Assembly: GCA_903861055.1 (NCBI GenBank)
Contig: CAIOSU010000343.1
Coordinates: 1-7,642 of the forward strand
DNA: 7,642 nucleotides
Direction: 5' to 3'
DNA from: an uncultured bacterium
Lineage (GTDB): Bacteria; Bacteroidota; Bacteroidia; Chitinophagales; CAIOSU01
Shown piece by piece: positions 1 to 7,131 of the stretch (position 1 is the stretch's first letter; the number at the start of each line of letters is the position of its first letter). The position numbers were made by a program, and so were the translations under genes. The notes beneath the pieces are model-generated. The model was not told the DNA's origin and searched no databases. It worked only from the letters and a program-made list of their open reading frames with translations.

Positions 1-186
1 CATCTCATCTGGGTCAGTCAAACCAAGCAATTGGTCGCTTGCATCAAAAAAGGTACGAACTTCGCGCACCCTTACTTCCAATTGAATCGGCCCATCGTTT
101 ACTATCTGGGCAGCAACATCTATACCGCTGGTTAGGCAAATTAGGGTGGTTACAAATGCAAAGAAAAGTTGGTTAAATCTTTTCAT
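1..186 (-). CDS. Secreted surface protein, paralogue of the neighbouring SprB-repeat protein (partial, N-terminus only)
   Basis: An open frame of 62 codons starts at an ATG (184-186) and runs off the window edge without a stop. Residues 1-27 look like a Sec signal peptide: MKRF, then a hydrophobic stretch, ending VAAQ. The mature start, VNDGPIQLEVRVREVR, closely matches VDGPIQLQVRLRDIR in the large protein encoded just upstream in transcription order. The later LLGLTDPDEM aligns with its GLGLSNFEDDEL. This makes it a tandem paralogue sharing at least the N-terminal module. Whether it also carries SprB repeats or a type IX sorting domain cannot be seen. An intrinsic terminator lies between the two genes, so it probably has its own promoter, though I found no convincing one in 187-299. 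There is no Shine-Dalgarno sequence, as is usual in Bacteroidota. The reading frame and homology are firm; the function is inferred from the neighbour. Confidence 0.8.
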   Translation of the reverse strand, partial: MKRFNQLFFAFVTTLICLTSGIDVAAQIVNDGPIQLEVRVREVRTFFDASDQLLGLTDPDEM

Positions 187-198
187 AAAATGGTTGAT

Positions 199-212
199 TA
201 GCAGGTTGTTGG
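199..212 (-). repeat. Leader motif shared with the upstream paralogue
   Basis: On the minus strand this reads CCAACAACCTGCTA and lies 12 bases before the ATG of the partial gene. The same string with two extra A residues, CCAACAAAACCTGCTA, sits directly at the ATG of the large SprB-repeat gene (4484-4500). It is either a remnant of the duplication that made the two genes or a shared leader element. The match is visible; any function is inference. Confidence 0.4.
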
Positions 213-299
213 GTTCAGGCACCTAAAATACGGTTTTTTAGATATTATAGGGTCATTTGTGGACAATATTTAACGCGAATATCAAACTTCAAATACAAC

Positions 300-328
300 A
301 AAGCCCCACAGCTTAGCTGCAGGGCTTT
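300..328 (-). terminator. Intrinsic terminator after the SprB-repeat gene
   Basis: AAAGCCC (300-306) pairs with GGGCTTT (322-328). Inside, CAGC (309-312) pairs with GCTG (316-319) around a three-base loop, separated from the outer stem by a 2x2 internal loop. Reading the minus strand, the stem is followed by a T-rich tail (TTTGTTGTATTTG). It lies 22 bases past the TAA stop of the large gene. The plus-strand side is also T-rich, so it could act in both directions, but no plus-strand gene is seen here. Confidence 0.75.
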
Positions 329-350
329 TATTCTATTTGTTTAGTTTGTT

Positions 351-3300
351 TTAACGCAGCAATACTAGCGTTCCGCTTTCGTTAAACTCAAAACCATCAA
401 GGAACGTACCTTTTACATGGTAAAGGTAGGTTTCAGGGGTTAAAACAGTTCCTTTATAGGTGCCGTCCCAACCTTTCAATATATCGTTCGATTCAAAAAC
501 CTTCTCGCCCCAACGGTTGAATACCAGTATTTCAATTTCTCCGGCTGAACCAAAGTCAATAGGTGCCCACACGTCATTTCGGCCATCTCCGTTTGGCGAG
601 AATGCATTCGGGAAGAAAATCTCGTACTTGTTCTTAATCACCACAACAATCTTTTCTGTTGCAATACAGCCGTTGGTATCGGTAGCGGTTAGGGTATAAG
701 TGGTAGTTTCAATTGGCGAAGCCTGAGGGTTTTCGCAATCGGTGCAGCTCAAGCCATCGGCTGGGCTCCAAGAGTATGATACTATTCCGGTCAGGCTATT
801 GTTTTCGGGCTGCAAAGCTACCTGTGCCCCACGCGAGATAAACACATATGGGTCTTCGAAATACACTTCCCATGCTGCCGGCTGGCTAATGGTAAATGGC
901 ACAAGTACACGGCAGTTATTGGTGTCAAGAATAAGCGCCTCGTAATTGCCTGCATCCAATCCAATGAAATTAGGTGATGGCTGGAAAACATTGTTTTGCA
1001 CCGAGTAAATATAGCCTGGCCTGCCACCAGTAGCGCTAAGGTATACGCTGGCGTCATTTCCATCAAAGCAATTAACATCAAATAGGCTGTCTACATTTCC
1101 AACTAACTGTGCTGGGCCAATTACGGTGGTACTAGCGGTTACGCTACAGTTATTTCCATCAACAATGGTCAACGAAATAGGACCTGGCCCCAAACCTGTG
1201 GCAGCAGCGCTTGTTTGTCCATTGCTCCAGTTGTATACATAGTTGGGTACACCTCCTACCAATGTACTGGTGGCTATGGCGTCTGCGTCGCCAAAGCAAG
1301 TTATATCGGTGCTGCTTATTGCAAGGGTTAGCTCAAGCGGCTCATTAACCTGGTAGCTAAAGGTTGCAAAACATCCTTGCGCATCGGTAATTGTTAAATC
1401 ATATTGGCCACCCGATAGACCCGTTAAGTTGTTGCTATTGCCAACTGCAGGGCTCCAAGTGTAGGTGTAAGGGGCATTGCCTCCTGTTACATTTAGGGTG
1501 ATTGAACCGTTAGCCTGTCCAAAACACGCCAAGTCAGATATAGATTCGTTGGCAACCAAAGCGCTGCTATTGGCAAGGGTAATAGTATCGCTGGTGGTAC
1601 ATCCTTTGGTATCAGTTACCACCACGGTATAGGTGCCAGAGCCTACATTGCTAAGGTTTGGTGTAAGGGAACCATTGCTCCAATTATAAGTATATGGCGG
1701 CGTGCCTCCGTTTACCAATAAATTGATGCTTCCGTTTGTGGCACCTGGGCAGCCAGGGTTAGCACCAGTTAGTATGGTAGCCAATGGCGCTGGTTCCAGT
1801 ATCGGTGTGCTTAAACTAAATACTTGGCAGTTTTGTGCATCCGTTACGCTCAATTGATATGAACCAGCAGGTAGGTTTATCAAGTCCTCAGTCACAGTGC
1901 CGTTGCTCCATAAGTAAACATAGGGTTGTGTGCCACCAGTTACATCTACACTTATGCTGCCGTTGCTATACCCATTGCAGCTAGCATCAACAGTGCTGGT
2001 AATGCTGGCTATCAAGGTACTTGGTTGGGTAATAATTGTTGAGGTTGAGTCGGCACAACCATCTTGGTCGGTTACCGTTACCCCGTAAGGGCCTGCCGGT
2101 AAGTTGGTAGGGTTTTGACCCGTTGCCGCAGCATTAGACCATACATAAGTGTATATGCCTCCTCCGCCAACTACATCAAGCGTTATGGCTCCGGTGCTAT
2201 TACCGTTGCAATCGGCATTGGTTACCGATGCCACATCTGCTTCGAGCCTAGCGTTGGTAAACAACACTGCAAAATCGAAGTAAAGGCAATTGTTGGTGTC
2301 GGTTATCAATACTCCATATACTCCTTCTCCAAGATTGCTTAGGTCTCGGGTAGTATCAGCAGTGGTCCAAGAGTAGTTATACGGGGCGGTGCCACCGGTT
2401 ACATTCAGTTGAATACTGCCATTGGTTTGCCCAAAACATTGTGGGTTTTGCACCGTCCAAATGATGTTTAGTGGCGCTGGTTCATTCAACGTATGGGTAG
2501 TTGTAGTGGTGCAGTTTTGTGCATCGGTAACCGTTAACGTATAGGTGCCAGCGGTAACATTCAGCAAGTTAGGGTTAGTGCGGCCGTTGCTCCATAGGTA
2601 ACTATAAGGCGGGGTTCCACCATTAGTTATGGTGGTTATAATACCATCACTTCCGCCATTACAGCTCAAATTCAAGGTGTCAATTATTGAGGTAACCAAT
2701 AACGTTGGCTGGGTGATATTATAGGTACTGGTTACAAAACAGCTGTCTTGGTCATATACGGTTACGGTATATTGCCCAGGAGCTAGCCCAGTTACATCTT
2801 CGGTAGTAGGCCCATGCGACCAATTGTAGGCATACGGTAGGTTGCCTCCTGCTAGGGTTATATTTACATACCCGTCGGCAGCACCAAAGCAGGTTACATT
2901 TCGAATGGTATCGGTAGTTAGTATAATTTGGGTGTTGGTGCCTATGGTTACCGAGTCAACATTTACACAACCATTAAAATCAATAACGTTTACGGTATAA
3001 GTTCCAGCACCCAAAGCCACTGCCGTTTGGGTGGTTTGCAATGGGAATGTAATCCAGAGGTAGGTGTATGGCGGGGTGCCGCCGCTTGGGGTTACGGTAG
3101 CTGTTCCATCAGTGTATCCGCTACACTGCACATTGGTTGCGCTTAAGCTCAGCAATAATGGCGTTGGCTCTGTAATGGTTACAGTATCGGCTATTACACA
3201 ACCTTTAAAGTCAGTAATATCAACATAGTAGGTACCTGGTCCTAAGCCATATACCGAGTCGGTAGTAGTGCCGCCTGTGCCGCCTGTCCATTGATAGGTA

Positions 3301-4484
3301 TATGGCGGGAAGCCGCCAATGACATCCACTTTTGCCCAACCATCGTTCGATCCAAAACAAAGCGCATCGCGTTTGCTCATGGTACTTCTGAAGGTAAAGT
3401 TAGTGTCTTCGGTAAGCACCAAGGTAAAGGTTCCTTGGGCCGCAGCGGTTGCGCCATCCACTACTAGGTAGTATGTGCCAGGCAGGCACAAATAGTATGA
3501 TACTGTTGATTGGCTGCCGCAGCCATTATCGTTTGATGCTTCAATGTTGCAGTTGGTATCAAGTAAGTATAAGTAGCTATCAAACTGCGCACCATTAATA
3601 CCGCACAAACTTGCATTGATACCTAAAGGGCCATTTATGGTAAAGCTATAGAATACATCATTACCCGGGCTTGGCGTAAAGTTGTTGTTGTAGCAGCTAT
3701 TATTGTTGAAATGGGTAATGGTACTTCCCGAGGCCATGGTACCCAAATCAATAGCATCGGCGCAACCATTGCCTCTTGTGTATCTAAAGAACGTTTCGAT
3801 ACGGGGGCGATAGAAATTGTTGGTGCAACCGCCGCCTACTACATAACCTTGATCGTACCACAAGCATGGCGAAATTAGCTGGTTGGTTGTGGAGTCTAAA
3901 CGATAATTCAGTTGCGGCTGGTAAGGGTTCGCATTGCATCTTAAGTCGTCTTCTTCGCTAAACAAACAACCGAAAAGATTGACGCAACATACGTTGGTTT
4001 CAAAAGTACAGCGGTTTCCAGTGCTTCCGCATGCGGTGATGCCGCTAATAATGGCAAAATCGGTAGGTACATCATCTTCCCAAGCATCTAATCGTATTGA
4101 TACGTATTGTGCAACCGATGGGGTTAAATAGGTATGATTATAAAGGACGGTGTTGTAATCGGGCGAAAAATCAGGACCACCATTGAGCATTGTTAAGTTT
4201 GCCTGGCGGCAGGTACCCCCTTGCCAAGTAAGCCCACTTACATTTGCATTGTCGGTTGCCCAAACGTAAAAGGTTAGTTCGTCATCCTCAAAGTTTGATA
4301 GACCAAGGCCACCGATATTCAGGTTTAAATCTGAAGCACTGTTGCCATTGTACTTAATCCTGATATCGCGCAAACGAACTTGCAATTGAATGGGTCCGTC
4401 GACATAAGTTTGAGCAAATAGCCCTGTGACGTCAGCAGCAAATAAGAGGGCTACCAACATTAAAATAAAGTTAATACGTTTCAT
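351..4484 (-). CDS. Large secreted SprB-repeat surface protein with type IX secretion (CHU_C) sorting domain
   Basis: A 1377-residue protein, probably a cell-surface adhesin or gliding-type filament. The order is: signal peptide 1-24 (MKRINF, hydrophobic core, cut before QTYVDG); a Cys-rich N-terminal region of about 25-240 with nine Cys, which I do not recognise as a named family; a PPC-like beta domain at about 241-360 (DVFYSFTI, YLCLPGTYYLVVDG, TFTLVLTE); eleven SprB-type repeats at 373-1202; a PKD-like module at about 1203-1284 (YSWSPADGLSCTDC, TTTYTLTATDTNGC); and a C-terminal gliding-motility-associated sorting domain at 1285-1377 (FFPNAFSPNGDGRNDVW, FNRWGEKVF, GWDGTYKG). Proteins with this domain are known to be secreted by the type IX system, usually with a SprF/PorP-like partner; none is encoded here. 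A GTG six codons upstream (4500-4502) is also in frame. I chose the ATG at 4484 because it gives a normal signal peptide and matches the paralogue's MKRF start. The ligand is unknown. Confidence 0.9.
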   Translation of the reverse strand: MKRINFILMLVALLFAADVTGLFAQTYVDGPIQLQVRLRDIRIKYNGNSASDLNLNIGGLGLSNFEDDELTFYVWATDNANVSGLTWQGGTCRQANLTMLNGGPDFSPDYNTVLYNHTYLTPSVAQYVSIRLDAWEDDVPTDFAIISGITACGSTGNRCTFETNVCCVNLFGCLFSEEDDLRCNANPYQPQLNYRLDSTTNQLISPCLWYDQGYVVGGGCTNNFYRPRIETFFRYTRGNGCADAIDLGTMASGSTITHFNNNSCYNNNFTPSPGNDVFYSFTINGPLGINASLCGINGAQFDSYLYLLDTNCNIEASNDNGCGSQSTVSYYLCLPGTYYLVVDGATAAAQGTFTLVLTEDTNFTFRSTMSKRDALCFGSNDGWAKVDVIGGFPPYTYQWTGGTGGTTTDSVYGLGPGTYYVDITDFKGCVIADTVTITEPTPLLLSLSATNVQCSGYTDGTATVTPSGGTPPYTYLWITFPLQTTQTAVALGAGTYTVNVIDFNGCVNVDSVTIGTNTQIILTTDTIRNVTCFGAADGYVNITLAGGNLPYAYNWSHGPTTEDVTGLAPGQYTVTVYDQDSCFVTSTYNITQPTLLVTSIIDTLNLSCNGGSDGIITTITNGGTPPYSYLWSNGRTNPNLLNVTAGTYTLTVTDAQNCTTTTTHTLNEPAPLNIIWTVQNPQCFGQTNGSIQLNVTGGTAPYNYSWTTADTTRDLSNLGEGVYGVLITDTNNCLYFDFAVLFTNARLEADVASVTNADCNGNSTGAITLDVVGGGGIYTYVWSNAAATGQNPTNLPAGPYGVTVTDQDGCADSTSTIITQPSTLIASITSTVDASCNGYSNGSISVDVTGGTQPYVYLWSNGTVTEDLINLPAGSYQLSVTDAQNCQVFSLSTPILEPAPLATILTGANPGCPGATNGSINLLVNGGTPPYTYNWSNGSLTPNLSNVGSGTYTVVVTDTKGCTTSDTITLANSSALVANESISDLACFGQANGSITLNVTGGNAPYTYTWSPAVGNSNNLTGLSGGQYDLTITDAQGCFATFSYQVNEPLELTLAISSTDITCFGDADAIATSTLVGGVPNYVYNWSNGQTSAAATGLGPGPISLTIVDGNNCSVTASTTVIGPAQLVGNVDSLFDVNCFDGNDASVYLSATGGRPGYIYSVQNNVFQPSPNFIGLDAGNYEALILDTNNCRVLVPFTISQPAAWEVYFEDPYVFISRGAQVALQPENNSLTGIVSYSWSPADGLSCTDCENPQASPIETTTYTLTATDTNGCIATEKIVVVIKNKYEIFFPNAFSPNGDGRNDVWAPIDFGSAGEIEILVFNRWGEKVFESNDILKGWDGTYKGTVLTPETYLYHVKGTFLDGFEFNESGTLVLLR
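879..3368 (-). repeat. Array of eleven SprB-type protein repeats (period about 76 codons)
   Basis: Eleven head-to-tail units inside the large surface protein, in transcription order: 3368-3135, 3134-2901, 2900-2673, 2672-2448, 2447-2220, 2219-1989, 1988-1761, 1760-1536, 1535-1308, 1307-1080 and 1079-879. The first Cys of each falls at residues 376, 454, 532, 608, 683, 759, 836, 912, 987, 1063 and 1139, a period of 75-78 residues. The core pattern is CxGxxxGxxxxxxxGGxPPYxYxWSNG, then AGTYxVTVTDxxGC. Both Cys are present in every unit, 50-53 residues apart. Units are clearly diverged from one another, so this is not a recent tandem amplification. The last unit (879-1079) is the most degenerate: it lacks the WSNG segment and has YIYSVQNN instead. 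Each unit probably folds as a small beta-sandwich, giving an extended stalk. Confidence 0.9.
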
Positions 4485-4500
4485 AGCAGGTTTTGTTGGC
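4484..4500 (-). repeat. Leader motif at the start of the SprB-repeat gene, shared with its paralogue
   Basis: The minus strand reads CCAACAAAACCTGCTA, with the final A being the first base of the ATG. The paralogue's leader has CCAACAACCTGCTA (199-212), 12 bases before its own ATG. There is no Shine-Dalgarno sequence in either leader. The shared string supports common descent of the two 5' ends and may be part of the translation start region. Confidence 0.4.
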
Positions 4501-4581
4501 ACTTAATCTGAGTACTGTTCAAGTCTACGAAAAGGTGGGGGGCAACAACATTTCATAGCTTTTAACTACCTAATTTGGAAG

Positions 4582-4612
4582 GTAAGATACAAAGATGTAT
4601 TGATTTTGCCAA
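4582..4612 (-). promoter_or_regulatory. Possible promoter of the SprB-repeat gene
   Basis: Reading the minus strand, TTG (4612-4610) is followed after 20 bases by TATCTTAC (4589-4582). This resembles the Bacteroidota pattern TTG / TAnnTTTG with two mismatches in the -7 element. It lies in the 140-base gap after the receptor gene and would give a leader of roughly 90 bases. The match is weak, and read-through from the receptor gene is equally possible because no terminator is visible in the gap. Confidence 0.25.
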
Positions 4613-4624
4613 CAACATGGCATG

Positions 4625-6949
4625 TTAGATTTTTATTTTATACTGCAATACGAAGTTTAAAGGGGCTTCCATGCGGGCCGGGCGATAAGAAATTTCGCTG
4701 TTTAATACATTATTGACAATCAAACTCAGTTTGCCGTATTTGTTAAAGCTGTATCCCATGCGCAGGTTTAATAGCACGGCTCCATGGTCGTTTTGGGCAC
4801 GGTATTCTTTTAGGCCGGGTATGTAGGCTACAAAAATATCATCCACTTTTTCTACTTTGCCATAATAGCGGACGTCGATTCCCCAAATAAACTGCTTGTA
4901 TTCAAGCTGTATATCGTTTTTTATCGAATGCCTCATCCTGTATTTAAGCATGGGTTGCAACACATCTTCTGATGATGAACCTATACTTTTAAACAACTTA
5001 CCCAAATAGCTACCGATGTTTTGCACATCTTCTCCTTGGTTAAGGTCTACACCATAGGTATAGGTATAGCCGCCTTGCCATGTCACTAAAGTCTGTCCAA
5101 TTTTCCCTTCGCCGTATACCGAAGCCTCGAAACCTGCAATTCGCGCCCTGCTTACGTTAATCGATTTAAAGCCGATATAGTCTGTTGCTACTGCTCCTTC
5201 TGGCAATACATCGGGCAAGTAAACATCAAAGGTAAACTCGGTCATGTTCCAGTATTCCATCCAAAACATCGACAAATCGGCATACCCCAGGAATTTGCCA
5301 ATTTTGAATCCTTGCTTTACACCGATTTCTGAGTTCAAGCCAAACTCTGGTTGCAGGTCTGGGTTAGGGAAGATGTTGATACCTTCTAGGTTTTCATCAA
5401 CGTACCTTTCGGCTATGCTCGGAAAGCGGAAACCCTGCCCTAACGATGCCCTTAAATAGGTTGTTTTTCCGGGTTGGTAGTTTATGCCCGCCGAAACCAC
5501 TGGGCGACCATTGCTAAACGCAGTATCTAGTTTAAAGTACTCGTACCTAAAGCCGGCAACAAGGTTTACCCTGCCTAGTTTTTGGTCCATTTGAGCATAC
5601 GTTGAAACGTTGTAGCCGTTGTGGTTGCCCAAGTCTTGGTTGATTAGGCTAAACCTTTGGGCTTGTATGCCGGCGGTAGTGGTAAGGCCAACACGATATT
5701 TGCGTTGGTATTGGTATTCGGCTAAATATTGGTTGGCAAGCTGGTTTTCTCCAGTAAAATATAAGTTGTTATGGTAATAACGGAAGCGTAATGTGTGCTT
5801 ATTACCGAATTTATCGAAATAAGTAACCCAAGGGTCAATCATAATGGTGCGTCTGCGTTGGGCGCTTATAGTCCCTCGCTCGCGGTTTCCGTTGCTACCA
5901 AACGGAACATAAACTCCTGTTGCGGTGCTGTTCCAGAAAAAATAATCACCTTCTTGGCTATCCATTAGGTTGGCCAAAATGCCATAAGATAGACCAGGTG
6001 CGCTGTGCGGGCGGTGGCGATATTGCAGCGTAAGGCGCGAAAAGCCAGAATCGAGCAGGCGAATAAAACCCGTAGTTTTGTTATAGCTTACGCCAAGGGA
6101 TAGGTCATGATCGCCAATACGGTGCTTGGTACTGAACTGGCCTCCGTAGCGCATGGGGTTGTTGGGGGCATCGGTCCACCAAGCATAATCTTTATTTCGG
6201 GGTTTGGCATAGCCATTGTAATATATCAATGCCTCGGTTTCTGGCTTTTCTTTTGCATAGCCTGTGCGCACGTTTACCACACCGTTCAGCGCCGATGCAC
6301 CGTATAGTGCCGATGATGCCGATTTGGTTACTTCTACTTGGTCTACAATTTCTAACGGTACAAAATTCCAACGTATCTCACCACGATCAACGCTCATAAG
6401 CGGTAGGTCGTTTATCAACAGCAAGACCCTACTGCCGGCACCAAATTGATATCCGCTGCCGCCGCGTATGGTTATCTGGTTATCGAAGATGGTTACACCG
6501 GCTACTTTATCAATGGCCTCTGATAGGGTAACACTGTTGGTGTTGTTTATCAAATCTTTTTTAAGTACTTCTATACTTACGGTTTCTTCTACCAACCTGC
6601 GCTCGGTTTTGGTACCGCTCACCGTTACTACGTTCAGCTCCTCGGCACCTCCTAGCATTCGTATATCAAGTGTTACAGTTTCGCCTTCTTTGGTGCGGAT
6701 CTCTTTGTTTGTGGGTTTAAAACCAATAAATCTGAACTGGACTTGATAGTTTCCGGGTGCTACCTCTAGCGAGAATTTACCGTCAAGGTCAGTAGCTGTT
6801 CCTGTTGAGTCATTTACCATTACAGTTACCCCAGGTAGGGTTTCTTTGGTCTTTGAATCGTACACGGTACCTTGTATTATTGCCGTTTGGGCAAAAACTA
6901 AAGAAGGTAAAAGGCACAATAGCAGAGTGAAAAGGTAAGCCTGTTTCAC
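4625..6949 (-). CDS. TonB-dependent outer-membrane receptor with carboxypeptidase-D-regulatory-like N-terminal domain
   Basis: A 774-residue outer-membrane active transporter, driven by TonB/ExbBD, for an unidentified ligand. Residues 1-20 form a signal peptide ending VFA|Q. Residues 22-100 form a CarboxypepD_reg-like domain (IIQGTVYDSKTKETLPGVTV, DLDGKFSLEVAPGNY). VVTVSG at 107-112 resembles a TonB box. The plug spans about 115-228 (LSEAIDKVAGV, ITIRGGSGYQFGAGSRV, SSALYGASALNGVVNVRTG). The barrel spans about 235-774, with LRASLGQGFRFPSIAERY and NPDLQPEFGLNSEIGVK, and ends VLNSEISYRP to LQYKIKI. Length is normal for the family, with no break. It is a single-component receptor, not a clear SusC: no SusD partner is present. 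The start is GTG (6947-6949): an in-frame TAA lies only two codons upstream, and the signal peptide begins right at the GTG. Substrate class (siderophore, metal, vitamin, other) cannot be assigned from sequence alone. Confidence 0.92.
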   Translation of the reverse strand: MKQAYLFTLLLCLLPSLVFAQTAIIQGTVYDSKTKETLPGVTVMVNDSTGTATDLDGKFSLEVAPGNYQVQFRFIGFKPTNKEIRTKEGETVTLDIRMLGGAEELNVVTVSGTKTERRLVEETVSIEVLKKDLINNTNSVTLSEAIDKVAGVTIFDNQITIRGGSGYQFGAGSRVLLLINDLPLMSVDRGEIRWNFVPLEIVDQVEVTKSASSALYGASALNGVVNVRTGYAKEKPETEALIYYNGYAKPRNKDYAWWTDAPNNPMRYGGQFSTKHRIGDHDLSLGVSYNKTTGFIRLLDSGFSRLTLQYRHRPHSAPGLSYGILANLMDSQEGDYFFWNSTATGVYVPFGSNGNRERGTISAQRRRTIMIDPWVTYFDKFGNKHTLRFRYYHNNLYFTGENQLANQYLAEYQYQRKYRVGLTTTAGIQAQRFSLINQDLGNHNGYNVSTYAQMDQKLGRVNLVAGFRYEYFKLDTAFSNGRPVVSAGINYQPGKTTYLRASLGQGFRFPSIAERYVDENLEGINIFPNPDLQPEFGLNSEIGVKQGFKIGKFLGYADLSMFWMEYWNMTEFTFDVYLPDVLPEGAVATDYIGFKSINVSRARIAGFEASVYGEGKIGQTLVTWQGGYTYTYGVDLNQGEDVQNIGSYLGKLFKSIGSSSEDVLQPMLKYRMRHSIKNDIQLEYKQFIWGIDVRYYGKVEKVDDIFVAYIPGLKEYRAQNDHGAVLLNLRMGYSFNKYGKLSLIVNNVLNSEISYRPARMEAPLNFVLQYKIKI

Positions 6950-6967
6950 GGTTTAGGTTTTAGTTAG

Positions 6968-6984
6968 ACCCTTTGAAAAAGGGT
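6968..6984 (-). promoter_or_regulatory. Perfect hairpin in the leader of the TonB-dependent receptor
   Basis: ACCCTTT (6968-6974) and AAAGGGT (6978-6984) form a perfect 7-bp stem with a three-base loop, ending 18 bases before the GTG start. It lies downstream of the predicted -7 element, so it should be in the mRNA leader. There is no T-run after it on the minus strand, so it is not a normal terminator of the preceding gene. It could influence translation start or mRNA stability, or be a dyad operator; which of these is not decided by the sequence. Confidence 0.45.
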
Positions 6985-7012
6985 GGAAATTTTTTCCGGT
7001 TGCGAAATTACT

Positions 7013-7020
7013 CAAACTTA
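7013..7020 (-). promoter_or_regulatory. Probable -7 promoter element of the TonB-dependent receptor
   Basis: The minus strand reads TAAGTTTG, an exact match to the Bacteroidota -7 consensus TAnnTTTG. Transcription would start near 7006 and give a leader of about 57 bases that includes the hairpin at 6968-6984. The -33 region is weaker: the nearest TTTG-like string is TTTC, 15 bases upstream, rather than at the usual spacing. Confidence 0.45.
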
Positions 7021-7067
7021 AAGCACTATTAAAACGAAACAGGGTAACATTGGTTGCTTGTGGTGCG

Positions 7068-7131
7068 AAGTTTCTATTCAAACTATTGATACAATTAACT
7101 AATAGAAACTTTTAGTGTGTTGAAAGTTTCT
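7068..7131. repeat. Two overlapping, mutually exclusive inverted repeats
   Basis: AAGTTTCTATT (7068-7078) is the exact reverse complement of AATAGAAACTT (7101-7111): 11 bp around a 22-base spacer. The second arm also pairs on its other side: AGAAACTTT (7104-7112) is the exact reverse complement of AAAGTTTCT (7123-7131), 9 bp around a 10-base spacer. The middle arm is therefore shared. The block sits about 50 to 120 bases upstream of the predicted -7 element of the receptor gene, so a set of operator half-sites is one reading. If transcripts from the upstream gene read through, it could form alternative RNA hairpins. Confidence 0.5.

Noticed and set aside
244..249. TATAAT on the minus strand upstream of the partial paralogue
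   Set aside because: The only TTGACA-like string upstream (TTGTCC) is 11 bases away, too close, and the Bacteroidota primary sigma factor uses a different consensus.
879..3368. Regular repeats considered as a CRISPR array or DNA-level satellite
   Set aside because: The period is about 228 bases, units are coding throughout and diverged, and the conservation follows the protein motif.
460..4131. Several open frames of 60-90 codons on the plus strand, and one on the minus strand (818-1081), within the surface-protein gene
   Set aside because: All lie inside the large coding region, have no recognisable domains, and arise from the repetitive, stop-poor composition of the opposite or shifted frames.
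4485..4502. GTG start six codons upstream for the SprB-repeat protein
   Set aside because: It would put MPTKPA before the signal peptide, while the ATG at 4484 gives a standard signal peptide and matches the start of the paralogue.
4614..4626. Palindrome AACATG-G-CATGTT at the receptor stop codon
   Set aside because: It is short, overlaps the stop codon and has no T-run, so neither a terminator nor an operator call can be supported.
5244..6746. Plus-strand open frames opposite the TonB-dependent receptor
   Set aside because: They are antisense to a well-supported receptor gene and show no family features.
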